Source: a virus
DNA: 22,885 nucleotides
Strand: one strand, 5' to 3'
Virus record (IMG/VR): IMGVR_UViG_3300046011_001260
Coordinates: 1 to 22,885 of that record
A program made the translations under genes and the position numbers. Positions 17,501 to 22,796 of this stretch are shown here, piece by piece. Numbering within the stretch: position 1 is the first letter of the stretch; each line of letters starts with the position of its first letter. The notes beneath the pieces are model-generated. The model made no database searches. It was not told the origin of the DNA and was given only the letters and a program-made list of their open reading frames with translations.

Positions 17501-17832
17501 GTTGCAATTCTTACTTCTCTTGATGGAACTTTATCTGCTCTCATCCAAAATTCTATACATGACTCTCTTCTGCCATATAACTCAGAAAATCTACTTAGTA
17601 GTGGAATGCTTATATTTGGAGTGGCTGAACTTGATAGTTTTAATACTTTACCTCCACCAAATACTATTGGAATATCCCATACAGAAGTAGCGGAGGCATT
17701 AACTGATGCCGCATAAAAACTTGCTGATGTTGAGTAGAAACTAACAGGATTGGACACAGATGATGACTCATTGATGTTATCAAAGGGCCAGACGATATCT
17801 GGTTTATCCTGTAATATTAATCTGCTGTACAC
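14533..17832 (-). CDS. large multi-domain LamG-like tail / receptor-binding protein
   Basis: The 1099-aa protein starts at a GTG (17832) with GGAGG four bases upstream. It appears to have: a first LamG-like domain (about residues 1-235; ESCIEFWMRADKVPSREVRI, THIVLNHNQSGIELIVNGIS); a second one (about 330-510; NPFFVKVQFDGALPAGGLPQ, GTFHSFIVARN); a strand-rich linker with VKYLKVESYPYTGSYVEILD; and a third (about 700-1095; LLLWYDSRFPI, PMTVYIAGRSF, LNGDIAAVVVFN) interrupted near residues 755-943 by a carbohydrate-binding-like sandwich. Its composition is very rich in Ser, Asn, Thr and Tyr. No signal peptide or enzyme motif is visible. Such proteins are common as phage tail or capsid-surface glycan-binding proteins; that it binds the host receptor is inferred. 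It lies between nrdJ and the portal, away from the distal tail genes. Confidence 0.8.
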   Translation of the reverse strand: MYSRLILQDKPDIVWPFDNINESSSVSNPVSFYSTSASFYAASVNASATSVWDIPIVFGGGKVLKLSSSATPNISIPLLSRFSELYGRRESCIEFWMRADKVPSREVRIATKRNNPNIGLYLKENYLMFRYGTSSSYMEASYGLAELDEPTHIVLNHNQSGIELIVNGISTITNNENSIFLDIDLSHSTNDYFDFYGSSDYNLLIDCVAIYPFNVKSNTAKTHYIYGLGKDVNENIFISMGGDFYNLSTQNTRKSYYGFFEDPDDWSLIRYDNLIHSQDGIRPYNNDVPDLVLFDNNIRLTGNKISFTSSAGNTSSAAYFNIDNLPSIINSGENPFFVKVQFDGALPAGGLPQTIMSYGNSPTQPLIDFNFTNISGSYYLVVNNNVTNSSVSFIVPSVSSSPTAILGMSYDNETKFYFALSGSALQTASMTTYSGSSFGVDPSADIFPPTDTSVIRIGSALTYEEDYTLGTFNPGQFTGTFHSFIVARNSLTASTYSQIDNYSQPVYSLIYDSTNNRFRNRSYGNANFIIHGAQLAAVTESGSAVISGNRFEFGYPDVISGSQVSIYATLYNYSGSVVYPKTKLQKINSLQWINLINMNDKYLYFDIDILAEDSFVYPPFVKYLKVESYPYTGSYVEILDNSGDRVRIHSASTASAQAFVPEFQKTPSIFVTDSSGIRVYRNNVDVEFSPMSKSLDLNTLPNLLLWYDSRFPIGTNNVPYSDGSSLNRLWRSLSGSAITASVVSTTNNPEYRQQSLNVLTINQANGSESGSVTVFAVNAASAQSSTDIVSSGNRSIKVIPSGVDSDSFLDFGLYTNTSSANRFLFPGQQYSFIGDISLLKSQTSGGLNSLSRRLYIYFASVTSGGTGFGVLGTATSGTASNVPGTYTLSAVGTVPIGTNWISVRYYNGSSITGDPVYWDNMAIYAGSVVSGSPAVYYDALQVFDDRPIYKFNGLTHYFTSSVAINQPMTVYIAGRSFGSNDTLIGHSASSPAIYTESNTFRMAAGQVLVGPSVNSNFNVIAGVFNNNSSSLFVNSSVVSGNVGTGSYSSAARIGYRQTPSGANSYLNGDIAAVVVFNTAHSKTDVDLITDWMRDAFNIS

Positions 17833-17844
17833 AGAGCCTCCGAA

Positions 17845-19773
17845 TTATAACTGAGTTATATCGCACGCTCCTGCAACACATGCTAGTTCTTGGCTTCCAG
17901 TTGTACCATCAAATGTTTCATAGTAATTTAGCCAGTTCCAGTCTAATGTTGCAGGAGTTTTCTCCAATATCTCATTATACTCTATTTCGGAGATTTCCTG
18001 ATAAGGTGCTTGCTGGTATGTATGATCTGAATATGGTAAGAATGAAATACCAGAAATTTCATCTATATGCTTATATACCCAAGCGCCTACTTCCATCCAT
18101 TCATCTTCTTTTACAGATACTGTAATAGAAGGCTTATGCTCTGTCCAATATCTTTGATATGCAAGCCATAGTTTTAAATGTTCTACTGCACCAAGGTCAT
18201 TTCTTGTAAGAGCGCCTTCAGGTGCCTTAATTGGAAATGTGAATACTGTTGTGTCATTTGGCTTCATTACATCTGGCTCATTAATGACACCAGCATCTTT
18301 TAGGAATGTTGTTACTGGATCTTTATTGTCTGCACGGATAGTACGAGCGTAGTATTGACTATGCCATGTATGCATACCGCTTGAGCAGTTTACTAATTGA
18401 GATACTGTTCCAGAAGGCTTTACGCATGTTACTGCTGTAGATTGATTAATTCCAAGTATTGAAGAATATTCTTTATTTACTTCAACAGCCTCTTGTCTAA
18501 GTGCTGTAAGCCATTCTTCTAACTTATCTAATCCTTGTGATCCATTAAGAACTGAGTGACCAAATTGACCAGTCAACGAGACTCCAAGAAGTCTTTCTTC
18601 CTCTGAGTTCTTTTGCCAAATCTTACGAAGATATTTAAAACGAGTGAATGTTGATTGGAATGTACCAAGAATAGTTGCAAGTCTAACCTTGTTTAAAAGA
18701 TCCTCTAAGGTATCGCTTTCTCTAACGACCACCTCTGTAAGATTACAGAATTGGTATGGCCTAAGAATAATTTCGCTACAAGGGTTTGTTCCAAACTCAT
18801 GGCCTGGATCTCTTCTTCCATTTTTTGATGCTACCTTTTGAGCGGCTGCCCTTGAAAATATTCCTCTTTCACCACTCTTAGAATCATAAAGAGATTTCCA
18901 TTCTGCCATAAAAACTTCCATAGTTGGCTTTTGATCATATACGGCAGAGTTATTTGCTAGGGCGCGGTGACCACTATATTCCCACCATGACCCTGCTTTA
19001 GCGGCTGCCATGTTACGGTCTTCTAGGTCGGAAAGAGAAATCATGGCTGATCTTCTTACGCCACCGACAACTACAACTTCAGCAATCTTACACATAATGT
19101 CATGAGCCTCTAGAGGGGTGAGTTTTCTTCCAGAGGCACTTTTAATTGTTTCTACTGTGAATTTAAATAGACGCTCTAGTGGTTCTGGACCAGATGCTCT
19201 ACCGCCAAATGTCTTAAGCCTTGCTCCTGCTGGGCGAACATTGGATACGTCCCATGATGGAATTTGTCCTTGGTATAAAAGCGCAATAAGTTCTCTAAGT
19301 GCCTTAGCCCATCCAGCCTTAGAGTCATCTACAACAATAGATGTAGATGAAATTTCAAAGTGTTCGTTTATTACTGGAAGTTGATTTACATACTTTGACT
19401 CTACTGAATATCCTACTCCAGTACCACACATTAGAATATACATTGCTTCATCAAATGAACGGAGGGAATCAACTGGTAGATAGGAGCAATTGTATAGACA
19501 GGTATTATCCCTTTCTAATGCTGGTCCTGCCGTCATTAATCCACGCATTGATGGCATTACTTCTGCATTCAAAATTGCATTGTTAATATCTTCAAATACT
19601 TTTTTGTCTACTGTGTAATTATTATTTTTCTGCAAACTCTCATAGATATATTGAGTATAACGTGATACAGTTTCGTTCCAGTCCTCTCGCCTATTTTCAT
19701 CATCTATCCATCGTGCATACCTTGTTTTGTGAATTACCTGCTGATAGGCTGTTGGTAGTGAAACTATATCCAT
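17845..19773 (-). CDS. nrdJ: class II ribonucleotide reductase, adenosylcobalamin-dependent, monomeric type
   Basis: The enzyme reduces ribonucleotides to deoxyribonucleotides using an adenosylcobalamin-generated thiyl radical, feeding phage DNA synthesis. Key residues (numbered from ATG 19782): NPCSEIILRPYQFC holds Cys335, Glu337 and Cys346, the same C-x-E...C spacing (11) as Lactobacillus leichmannii ribonucleoside-triphosphate reductase Cys408/Glu410/Cys419; RDNTCLYNCSYLPVDS near residue 95 should supply the partner of the redox pair; the C-terminal CVAGAC (635/640) is the thioredoxin-reduced shuttle pair. Also typical are MCGTGVGYSVES and VKPSGTVSQLV. At about 642-645 aa it is shorter than the bacterial enzyme (739) but keeps all catalytic parts. 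ATG 19773 (M4) is preferred because GGAG then stands 9 nt upstream; for ATG 19782 it would touch the start. The leader carries tandem hairpins. Confidence 0.93.
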   Translation of the reverse strand: MDIVSLPTAYQQVIHKTRYARWIDDENRREDWNETVSRYTQYIYESLQKNNNYTVDKKVFEDINNAILNAEVMPSMRGLMTAGPALERDNTCLYNCSYLPVDSLRSFDEAMYILMCGTGVGYSVESKYVNQLPVINEHFEISSTSIVVDDSKAGWAKALRELIALLYQGQIPSWDVSNVRPAGARLKTFGGRASGPEPLERLFKFTVETIKSASGRKLTPLEAHDIMCKIAEVVVVGGVRRSAMISLSDLEDRNMAAAKAGSWWEYSGHRALANNSAVYDQKPTMEVFMAEWKSLYDSKSGERGIFSRAAAQKVASKNGRRDPGHEFGTNPCSEIILRPYQFCNLTEVVVRESDTLEDLLNKVRLATILGTFQSTFTRFKYLRKIWQKNSEEERLLGVSLTGQFGHSVLNGSQGLDKLEEWLTALRQEAVEVNKEYSSILGINQSTAVTCVKPSGTVSQLVNCSSGMHTWHSQYYARTIRADNKDPVTTFLKDAGVINEPDVMKPNDTTVFTFPIKAPEGALTRNDLGAVEHLKLWLAYQRYWTEHKPSITVSVKEDEWMEVGAWVYKHIDEISGISFLPYSDHTYQQAPYQEISEIEYNEILEKTPATLDWNWLNYYETFDGTTGSQELACVAGACDITQL

Positions 19774-19806
19774 ATTTTCCATCTCCGTTTTAAAAATAAA
19801 TTAAAA

Positions 19807-19847
19807 TACCGCTTTCGCGGTAGCATTTATTGTACCGCTTTCGCAGT
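19807..19847 (-). promoter_or_regulatory. nrdJ leader: tandem GNRA hairpins, possible attenuator
   Basis: On the minus strand two hairpins stand in tandem in the leader upstream of nrdJ: ACTGC-GAAA-GCGGT (19847-19834) and TACCGC-GAAA-GCGGTA (19822-19807). They share GCGAAAGCGGTA as a direct repeat 26 nt apart. The C-to-T change in the first copy keeps pairing as a U-G wobble in minus-strand RNA but would be a C-A mismatch in plus-strand RNA, so the structure belongs to the nrdJ-sense transcript. The second hairpin is followed by TTTTAATTTATTTTT and may terminate. GCGGTA of the first can pair instead with TACCGC of the second, a terminator/antiterminator layout. Confidence 0.6.
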
Positions 19848-19875
19848 TATAAGTTTAATATTTTTAGCAATAAAT

Positions 19876-19884
19876 TGCTATGAT
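19876..19884 (+). promoter_or_regulatory. extended -10 promoter for the 70-aa zinc-ribbon gene
   Basis: TGCTATGAT fits the extended -10 form TGnTATnnT. Transcription would start around 19890-19892, only five to seven bases before the ATG at 19897, so the mRNA would be almost leaderless; no Shine-Dalgarno sequence precedes that ATG, which agrees. No clear -35 box is seen. A dyad TAGCAA-TAAA-TTGCTA (19865-19880) overlaps the promoter's upstream side. Confidence 0.5.
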
Positions 19885-19911
19885 ATAGTTATCATTATGA
19901 TAACTATTCAA
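19882..19911 (-). promoter_or_regulatory. candidate promoter for nrdJ and the structural operon
   Basis: On the minus strand TTGAAT (19911-19906) stands 18 nt before TATATC (19887-19882). Transcription would begin near 19875, placing the tandem hairpins in the 5' leader of nrdJ. The dyad at 19885-19907 fills the spacer, so a bound protein could block this promoter and the divergent one at 19876-19884. Boxes match consensus only partly. Confidence 0.4.
19885..19907. repeat. 11-bp inverted repeat over the start codon (operator-like dyad)
   Basis: ATAGTTATCAT and ATGATAACTAT are perfect inverted copies separated by one T, and the second arm begins with the ATG of the plus-strand gene at 19897. 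It overlaps the putative start sites and promoter elements on both strands. It could be an operator for a dimeric repressor or a hairpin hiding the start codon of the near-leaderless mRNA. A smaller dyad (TAGCAA/TTGCTA, 19865-19880) lies 4 nt away. Confidence 0.6.
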
Positions 19912-20109
19912 GAACTTCATTCTTACAATAAATTATCCGAAAAGGGCTTGGCCCCACCGTTGCCATGCCCTATAAATATATTAGATGGGAATATGATTCC
20001 TTGGGTAGATGATGAAGAAGTTCCCTGTTTTTGGTGTCTTTCTTGCGACACTAAATCATATCTAGGAATTGATCAAATTAATTTTATTAAATCGACACTT
20101 CATCAGTAA
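19897..20109 (+). CDS. small four-cysteine (zinc-ribbon-like) protein
   Basis: The 70-aa protein is encoded against its neighbours. It has Cys24 in APPLPCPINI and the cluster VPCFWCLSCDT (Cys44, Cys47, Cys50), spaced C-x19-C-x2-C-x2-C, which suggests one structural zinc site. Acidic residues precede the cluster, and a short helix (GIDQINFIKSTL) ends the chain. There is no membrane segment or signal peptide. The ATG lies within an 11-bp dyad next to an extended -10 promoter, which argues that the gene is real and regulated. Its 3' end overlaps the last 23 nt of the convergent gene at 20087-20425. It behaves like a self-contained inserted (moron-like) gene. Function unknown; a regulator or anti-host factor are guesses only. 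Confidence 0.75.
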   Translation: MITIQELHSYNKLSEKGLAPPLPCPINILDGNMIPWVDDEEVPCFWCLSCDTKSYLGIDQINFIKSTLHQ

Positions 20110-20425
20110 CAAAAATATTTCCATATAAAAGAGTTGTTACTACTGATGCAGAATCAGTCATCTGAACATCGTATATCCAATTCTTTTTTGCAGACAGAAG
20201 AGAAGAAGTAGTTGCTGGAAGAGTTACTCTAACAAGACCCGCGCTGGCAGATGTAATATCTGCACTCATTTGATATAAAGTAGTAGTATTTTTTTCTTTA
20301 ATAGCCGCTTTAAAGGTTGTGCCATCTGGTATACCATAGGCGCTTCCAGATGCTTTAAGAGCCATATTAAATCTTAACGTATCGCCTTTCCACAATTTAA
20401 ATGATGAAAACGCTGGACTACTCAC
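20087..20425 (-). CDS. beta-sandwich phage structural protein (fibre/baseplate-like)
   Basis: The start is GTG at 20425, sharing GTGA with the stop of the preceding gene. The 112-aa protein has the strand pattern of small phage beta-sandwich modules: LWKGDTLRFNMALKASGSAY (a W-x-G-D opening), TTFKAAIKEKNTTTLYQMSA, AGLVRVTLPATTSSLL, and KKNWIYDVQMTDSASVVTTL. The pattern 'gdt...f...lk...dG..f.a.ik.......y......i......G.v...l' is seen in N-terminal domains of receptor-binding baseplate proteins such as BppU-like modules. It is likely a virion component acting with the preceding tail-fibre-like gene. Family assignment is by fold pattern only. Confidence 0.7.
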   Translation of the reverse strand: MSSPAFSSFKLWKGDTLRFNMALKASGSAYGIPDGTTFKAAIKEKNTTTLYQMSADITSASAGLVRVTLPATTSSLLSAKKNWIYDVQMTDSASVVTTLLYGNIFVTDEVSI

Positions 20426-20916
20426 CTTTGCACCACAACCTTAAAATTATTCATATTTGAGAGTGACCTAATCTCTACAGTATTATTATCTATAATATCC
20501 TGATCGACCATAACCGACTCATTATCTGTATTATACACCATTATAATTGGGCTTTCATAACCAAGATTGTGATTTATTGTGTAAGTATAAACTCCACCTA
20601 CAGGAGAGACATATGTAAGGGTTTGAACATATGTTAATACAACATCACCAGACAATCCATTTACTGATCCAACAGCAGAAAAAACAGTGCCAATTTCAAT
20701 GACTTGAATGTTGGATGATGAATCTTCTACCTCAATCTGTGATACTTCATCATTGAGTGTCACATAAATTTGATCTACTGAATTATCAATATCAACAACT
20801 AAAGAACTTAAATTTAACTCTGTAGATATGTCCACATTATCAATTGGTGAGGTATAGTCAATTGATATCTGGTCTACACCAGTTAACACCTCTACATCAA
20901 TTTGTGGATCTGACAT
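20422..20916 (-). CDS. acidic beta-repeat, tail-fibre-like protein
   Basis: The 164-aa protein starts with about 75 residues of alternating short strands rich in Asp, Val, Ile and Ser (QISIDYTSPIDNVDISTELN, VDQIYVTLNDEVSQIEVED), roughly ten residues per strand-turn unit, like a beta-solenoid or trimeric needle. AVGSVNGLSGDVVLT (about residues 80-95) is the 'V.GlsG.V.L' segment often found in tail fibres. The last 70 residues have a compact domain with GVYTYTINHNLGYESPIIMVY. It overlaps the upstream membrane-protein gene by 20 nt and the next gene by 4 nt, so the three are coexpressed. Probably a fibre or spike; this is inferred. Confidence 0.7.
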   Translation of the reverse strand: MSDPQIDVEVLTGVDQISIDYTSPIDNVDISTELNLSSLVVDIDNSVDQIYVTLNDEVSQIEVEDSSSNIQVIEIGTVFSAVGSVNGLSGDVVLTYVQTLTYVSPVGGVYTYTINHNLGYESPIIMVYNTDNESVMVDQDIIDNNTVEIRSLSNMNNFKVVVQR

Positions 20917-21304
20917 TCACGCCCAACTTCTCTTCAACTAGTTCAAGTCTTAATTGTATCTTGTCAATGGTATCTCTCATGCTAGTACCATGATTAGGAT
21001 GCACTTCTTTTTCAATAGAAACTACTTTGTTTTCAATTTTTTTAATTACAGAAGAAAGATCATATATTGAGTCAACCTTGCCTGAAACGTTTTGCATACA
21101 CTCTTCAAGGTCTTTTATTCTTTCAGGAAAACCAGGCTGGCGGTGGTGGCCTGGCCTTTCCTCTACTCCATTAAAATCATCTAAAAATCTTGTTACGTTA
21201 CCTATCATTGAAAAAACTTTTTTACTAAAAATAGTAAGAACAGTAACAGCAGTCACTATACTTGCTAGTAATAATAATGTTTCGACCGCTCCCATTGACA
21301 ACAT
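20897..21304 (-). CDS. membrane-anchored coiled-coil protein, DUF2746-like
   Basis: The 135-aa protein has one transmembrane helix (TLLLLASIVTAVTVLTIF, about residues 9-26) followed by a basic turn, a linker with EERPGHHRQPGFPERIKDLE and coiled-coil helices, ending with VHPNHGTSMRDTIDKIQLRL. The 'RPG...RPG..eRi..lE' and 'hPNhG.S.RD..d.i' segments resemble DUF2746-type proteins of actinophages, which lie near lysis or minor tail genes. An AGGTGG Shine-Dalgarno sequence precedes ATG 21304 and an extended -10 promoter stands upstream. Its place after holin and endolysin suggests an accessory lysis role (second holin or envelope-spanning protein), but a tail role is equally possible. Confidence 0.75.
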   Translation of the reverse strand: MLSMGAVETLLLLASIVTAVTVLTIFSKKVFSMIGNVTRFLDDFNGVEERPGHHRQPGFPERIKDLEECMQNVSGKVDSIYDLSSVIKKIENKVVSIEKEVHPNHGTSMRDTIDKIQLRLELVEEKLGVNVRSTN

Positions 21305-21336
21305 TTGACCACCTATGAAATTGTGATTGTTCTTAC

Positions 21337-21345
21337 ATTATACCA
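21337..21345 (-). promoter_or_regulatory. extended -10 promoter between endolysin and DUF2746-like gene
   Basis: On the minus strand TGGTATAAT matches the extended -10 consensus exactly. The start of transcription would be near 21330, about 26 nt before the ATG of the 135-aa gene and inside the 50-nt intergenic gap. A -35 box is weak (TGAAGC). An inverted repeat TGAAATTG / CAATTTCA (21316-21323 and 21344-21351) frames the likely start region. Confidence 0.55.
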
Positions 21346-21354
21346 ATTTCAATA

Positions 21355-22260
21355 TTATGGCTTCACCCCACCGAACATTCTATTTTGAGTTCTCTTTGAG
21401 AATTTTCCAGTAGGTTCCCATCCTTGTTTCTTCTGAAATTCAGTTACTGCTTTTTCTGGATAGGATGGTCTTGTTTTGTTTGGCTTATTCTTTCTAAACC
21501 CAAGATCATACAATCTGCATTGTAATCTATATGTTTCAGCCTTATCTCCTGCACGGACGGCTGCTCTTGATGGAATTATGCCATCCCATAATCCATTATT
21601 CTTAACATACTTAACTGCTTCTTGACGCCAGAAAATTGGATTATAGTTTTCTGCAACTTTGCTTCCTGGGTACTCTCTCCATGCTTTGTGAATTGTGTCA
21701 CCTTTTCTTCCAAGATATGGTGAAGGTCCCTTTGGATTAACTCCGTATGAACCGTCAGTCCATGCTTGATGTGTCACAATGCGATCTGTTCCCCATCCAC
21801 AAAGATCCATTAGGGCGGCATTGACTCTAGCAGTATACTCAATTTGAGAATCTGTCATGGTGCCGTATTTCAAACCAGCGTCGTCAATTTCAATTCCGAA
21901 TAGTCTAAAATGTCCAACATTTCCTGCTTTATTGATACCAATGGCAGGCCAGGGGCCACCATCTCCACTGTGCCAGCAAGAACCACCAGAGGCAAGCCAA
22001 ACATCACGGTCTCCACGACCAATGAGCATATTTGCTGCTGGCTTATCATAAGCATTCAATAGCCACCACAATGATGGTGCGCCTTCTGATCCAGTAGCAG
22101 TTGGAGTTGCTGTGTGGTGATTTACTACTCCATAAAGGCCACCACCGTCATAATTCCAAGAACGTCCTCTAGTATTCCATCCTTCTGCTAAACGCAATGG
22201 AACTCCATGATCACGAATAGCGTCTGCTACTTGTTGCGGTGTGGGATTTGTATTAGCCAT
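21355..22260 (-). CDS. endolysin: N-acetylmuramoyl-L-alanine amidase with peptidoglycan-binding domain
   Basis: The 301-aa enzyme cuts the bond between N-acetylmuramic acid and L-alanine in peptidoglycan at the end of infection. Residues 40-195 form an Amidase_2/PGRP domain: VVNHHTATPT carries the first zinc ligand (His48), FRLFGIEIDDAG carries Glu124, RIVTHQAWTDG carries the second (His164), and GRKGDT supplies Asp188 as the likely third ligand in place of the Cys seen in T7 lysozyme. Residues about 238-297 form a peptidoglycan-binding (PG_binding_1-like) domain: LQCRLYDLGF, AVTEFQKKQG, GKFSKRTQNRMF. There is no signal peptide, so release needs the holin. The ATG overlaps the stop of the 48-aa gene (TAATG), and GGAGGAGG precedes it. 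Confidence 0.93.
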   Translation of the reverse strand: MANTNPTPQQVADAIRDHGVPLRLAEGWNTRGRSWNYDGGGLYGVVNHHTATPTATGSEGAPSLWWLLNAYDKPAANMLIGRGDRDVWLASGGSCWHSGDGGPWPAIGINKAGNVGHFRLFGIEIDDAGLKYGTMTDSQIEYTARVNAALMDLCGWGTDRIVTHQAWTDGSYGVNPKGPSPYLGRKGDTIHKAWREYPGSKVAENYNPIFWRQEAVKYVKNNGLWDGIIPSRAAVRAGDKAETYRLQCRLYDLGFRKNKPNKTRPSYPEKAVTEFQKKQGWEPTGKFSKRTQNRMFGGVKP

Positions 22261-22406
22261 TAGTCTTCCTCCTCCATTGTCTCGCTTGCATCAAATGCTT
22301 CAACTGGTTCCCACCCAGCAGGGGGAACCATGCTTTCTGCTGAAATGTCGGCAGCATCATGAAGTCCTTGATTTCTATCTGCCCATCTCTTTAAACCATT
22401 AAACAT
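22260..22406 (-). CDS. 48-aa protein in the lysis cassette
   Basis: The 48-aa frame begins in a TAATG overlap with the holin stop and ends in a TAATG overlap with the endolysin start. AAAGGTG stands 9 nt before its ATG. It reads MFNGLKRWADRNQGLHDAAD, then MVPPAGWEPVEAF, and ends in an acidic tail (SETMEEED). There is no transmembrane helix or known motif. The double overlap suggests strict co-translation of holin, this protein and endolysin. The Glu-rich coding stretch also supplies the GGAGGAGG Shine-Dalgarno sequence of the endolysin. It may be a lysis-timing factor or just a coupling frame; function unknown. Confidence 0.7.
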   Translation of the reverse strand: MFNGLKRWADRNQGLHDAADISAESMVPPAGWEPVEAFDASETMEEED

Positions 22407-22630
22407 TATTTAGACACCTTTCCGAATCTACGATCTTTAGGATTCAAAGCGGTGATAAGTAATGGTAGTACTGACGCTACGCCAGCCGCCACCCAAGTTT
22501 TGAGTTCAGTAGCATCTACTGCAAAAACGTCGGCACCATCAGCAAGAAACAGACCAAGAACTACTGCTAAGAAAACCTTAACATAAGATTGTACTGCACG
22601 ACCAACTTCAGTTTCATTCAACCAGTTCAT
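22406..22630 (-). CDS. holin
   Basis: The 74-aa membrane protein has two hydrophobic helices, VKVFLAVVLGLFLADGADVF (about residues 17-36) and WVAAGVASVLPLLITALN (about 46-63), joined by a short polar turn, and a basic C-terminus (PKDRRFGKVSK). Size, helix number and place directly before the endolysin gene fit a class II holin, which forms holes in the cytoplasmic membrane and lets the endolysin reach the wall. AAGGAG stands 8 nt before the ATG. The ending 'LNP.D.RFGK' is common in holin-like proteins of actinophages. It is the first gene of the minus-strand lysis unit. Confidence 0.85.
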   Translation of the reverse strand: MNWLNETEVGRAVQSYVKVFLAVVLGLFLADGADVFAVDATELKTWVAAGVASVLPLLITALNPKDRRFGKVSK

Positions 22631-22796
22631 GATTTTTTCTCCTTTTCTTGATTCTCATAACTTATATACTCTACAATCTTATATATAAAAGAAATAAGAA
22701 AATTTTTAAATTTTAATATATTTACATATTTGTAAATTATAGATATAAGTATATCTCTTTTTTTATTAAAGTATTATACGGATGGAGATTAACTAA
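22631..22796. promoter_or_regulatory. divergent intergenic region between holin and thyX
   Basis: This 166-nt gap is extremely AT-rich and must hold promoters for both directions. Two dyads stand side by side: ATTTACA-TATT-TGTAAAT (22720-22737) and AGATATA-AG-TATATCT (22741-22756); the second is followed by a T-run on the plus strand. TATTAT (22772-22777) is a possible -10 box for thyX, and TATATAAG on the minus strand a possible one for the holin. None has a good -35 partner, so promoter positions are uncertain. Confidence 0.4.

Noticed and set aside
17480-17716. Plus-strand frames of 68 and 78 aa near the LamG gene start
   Set aside because: Hydrophobic look arises from antisense reading of a Ser/Asn-rich gene; they overlap each other in two frames and have no start signals.
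17845-19782. nrdJ as a truncated pseudogene because it is shorter than the 739-aa bacterial enzyme
   Set aside because: Both active-site cysteines, the glutamate and the C-terminal CX4C pair are present with correct spacing and the frame is intact, so it is a compact functional form.
19807-19847. CRISPR-like or attachment-site reading of the repeated 12-nt unit
   Set aside because: Only two copies occur and each is part of a hairpin with compensating change, which fits an RNA leader better; no integrase or repeat-spacer series is present.
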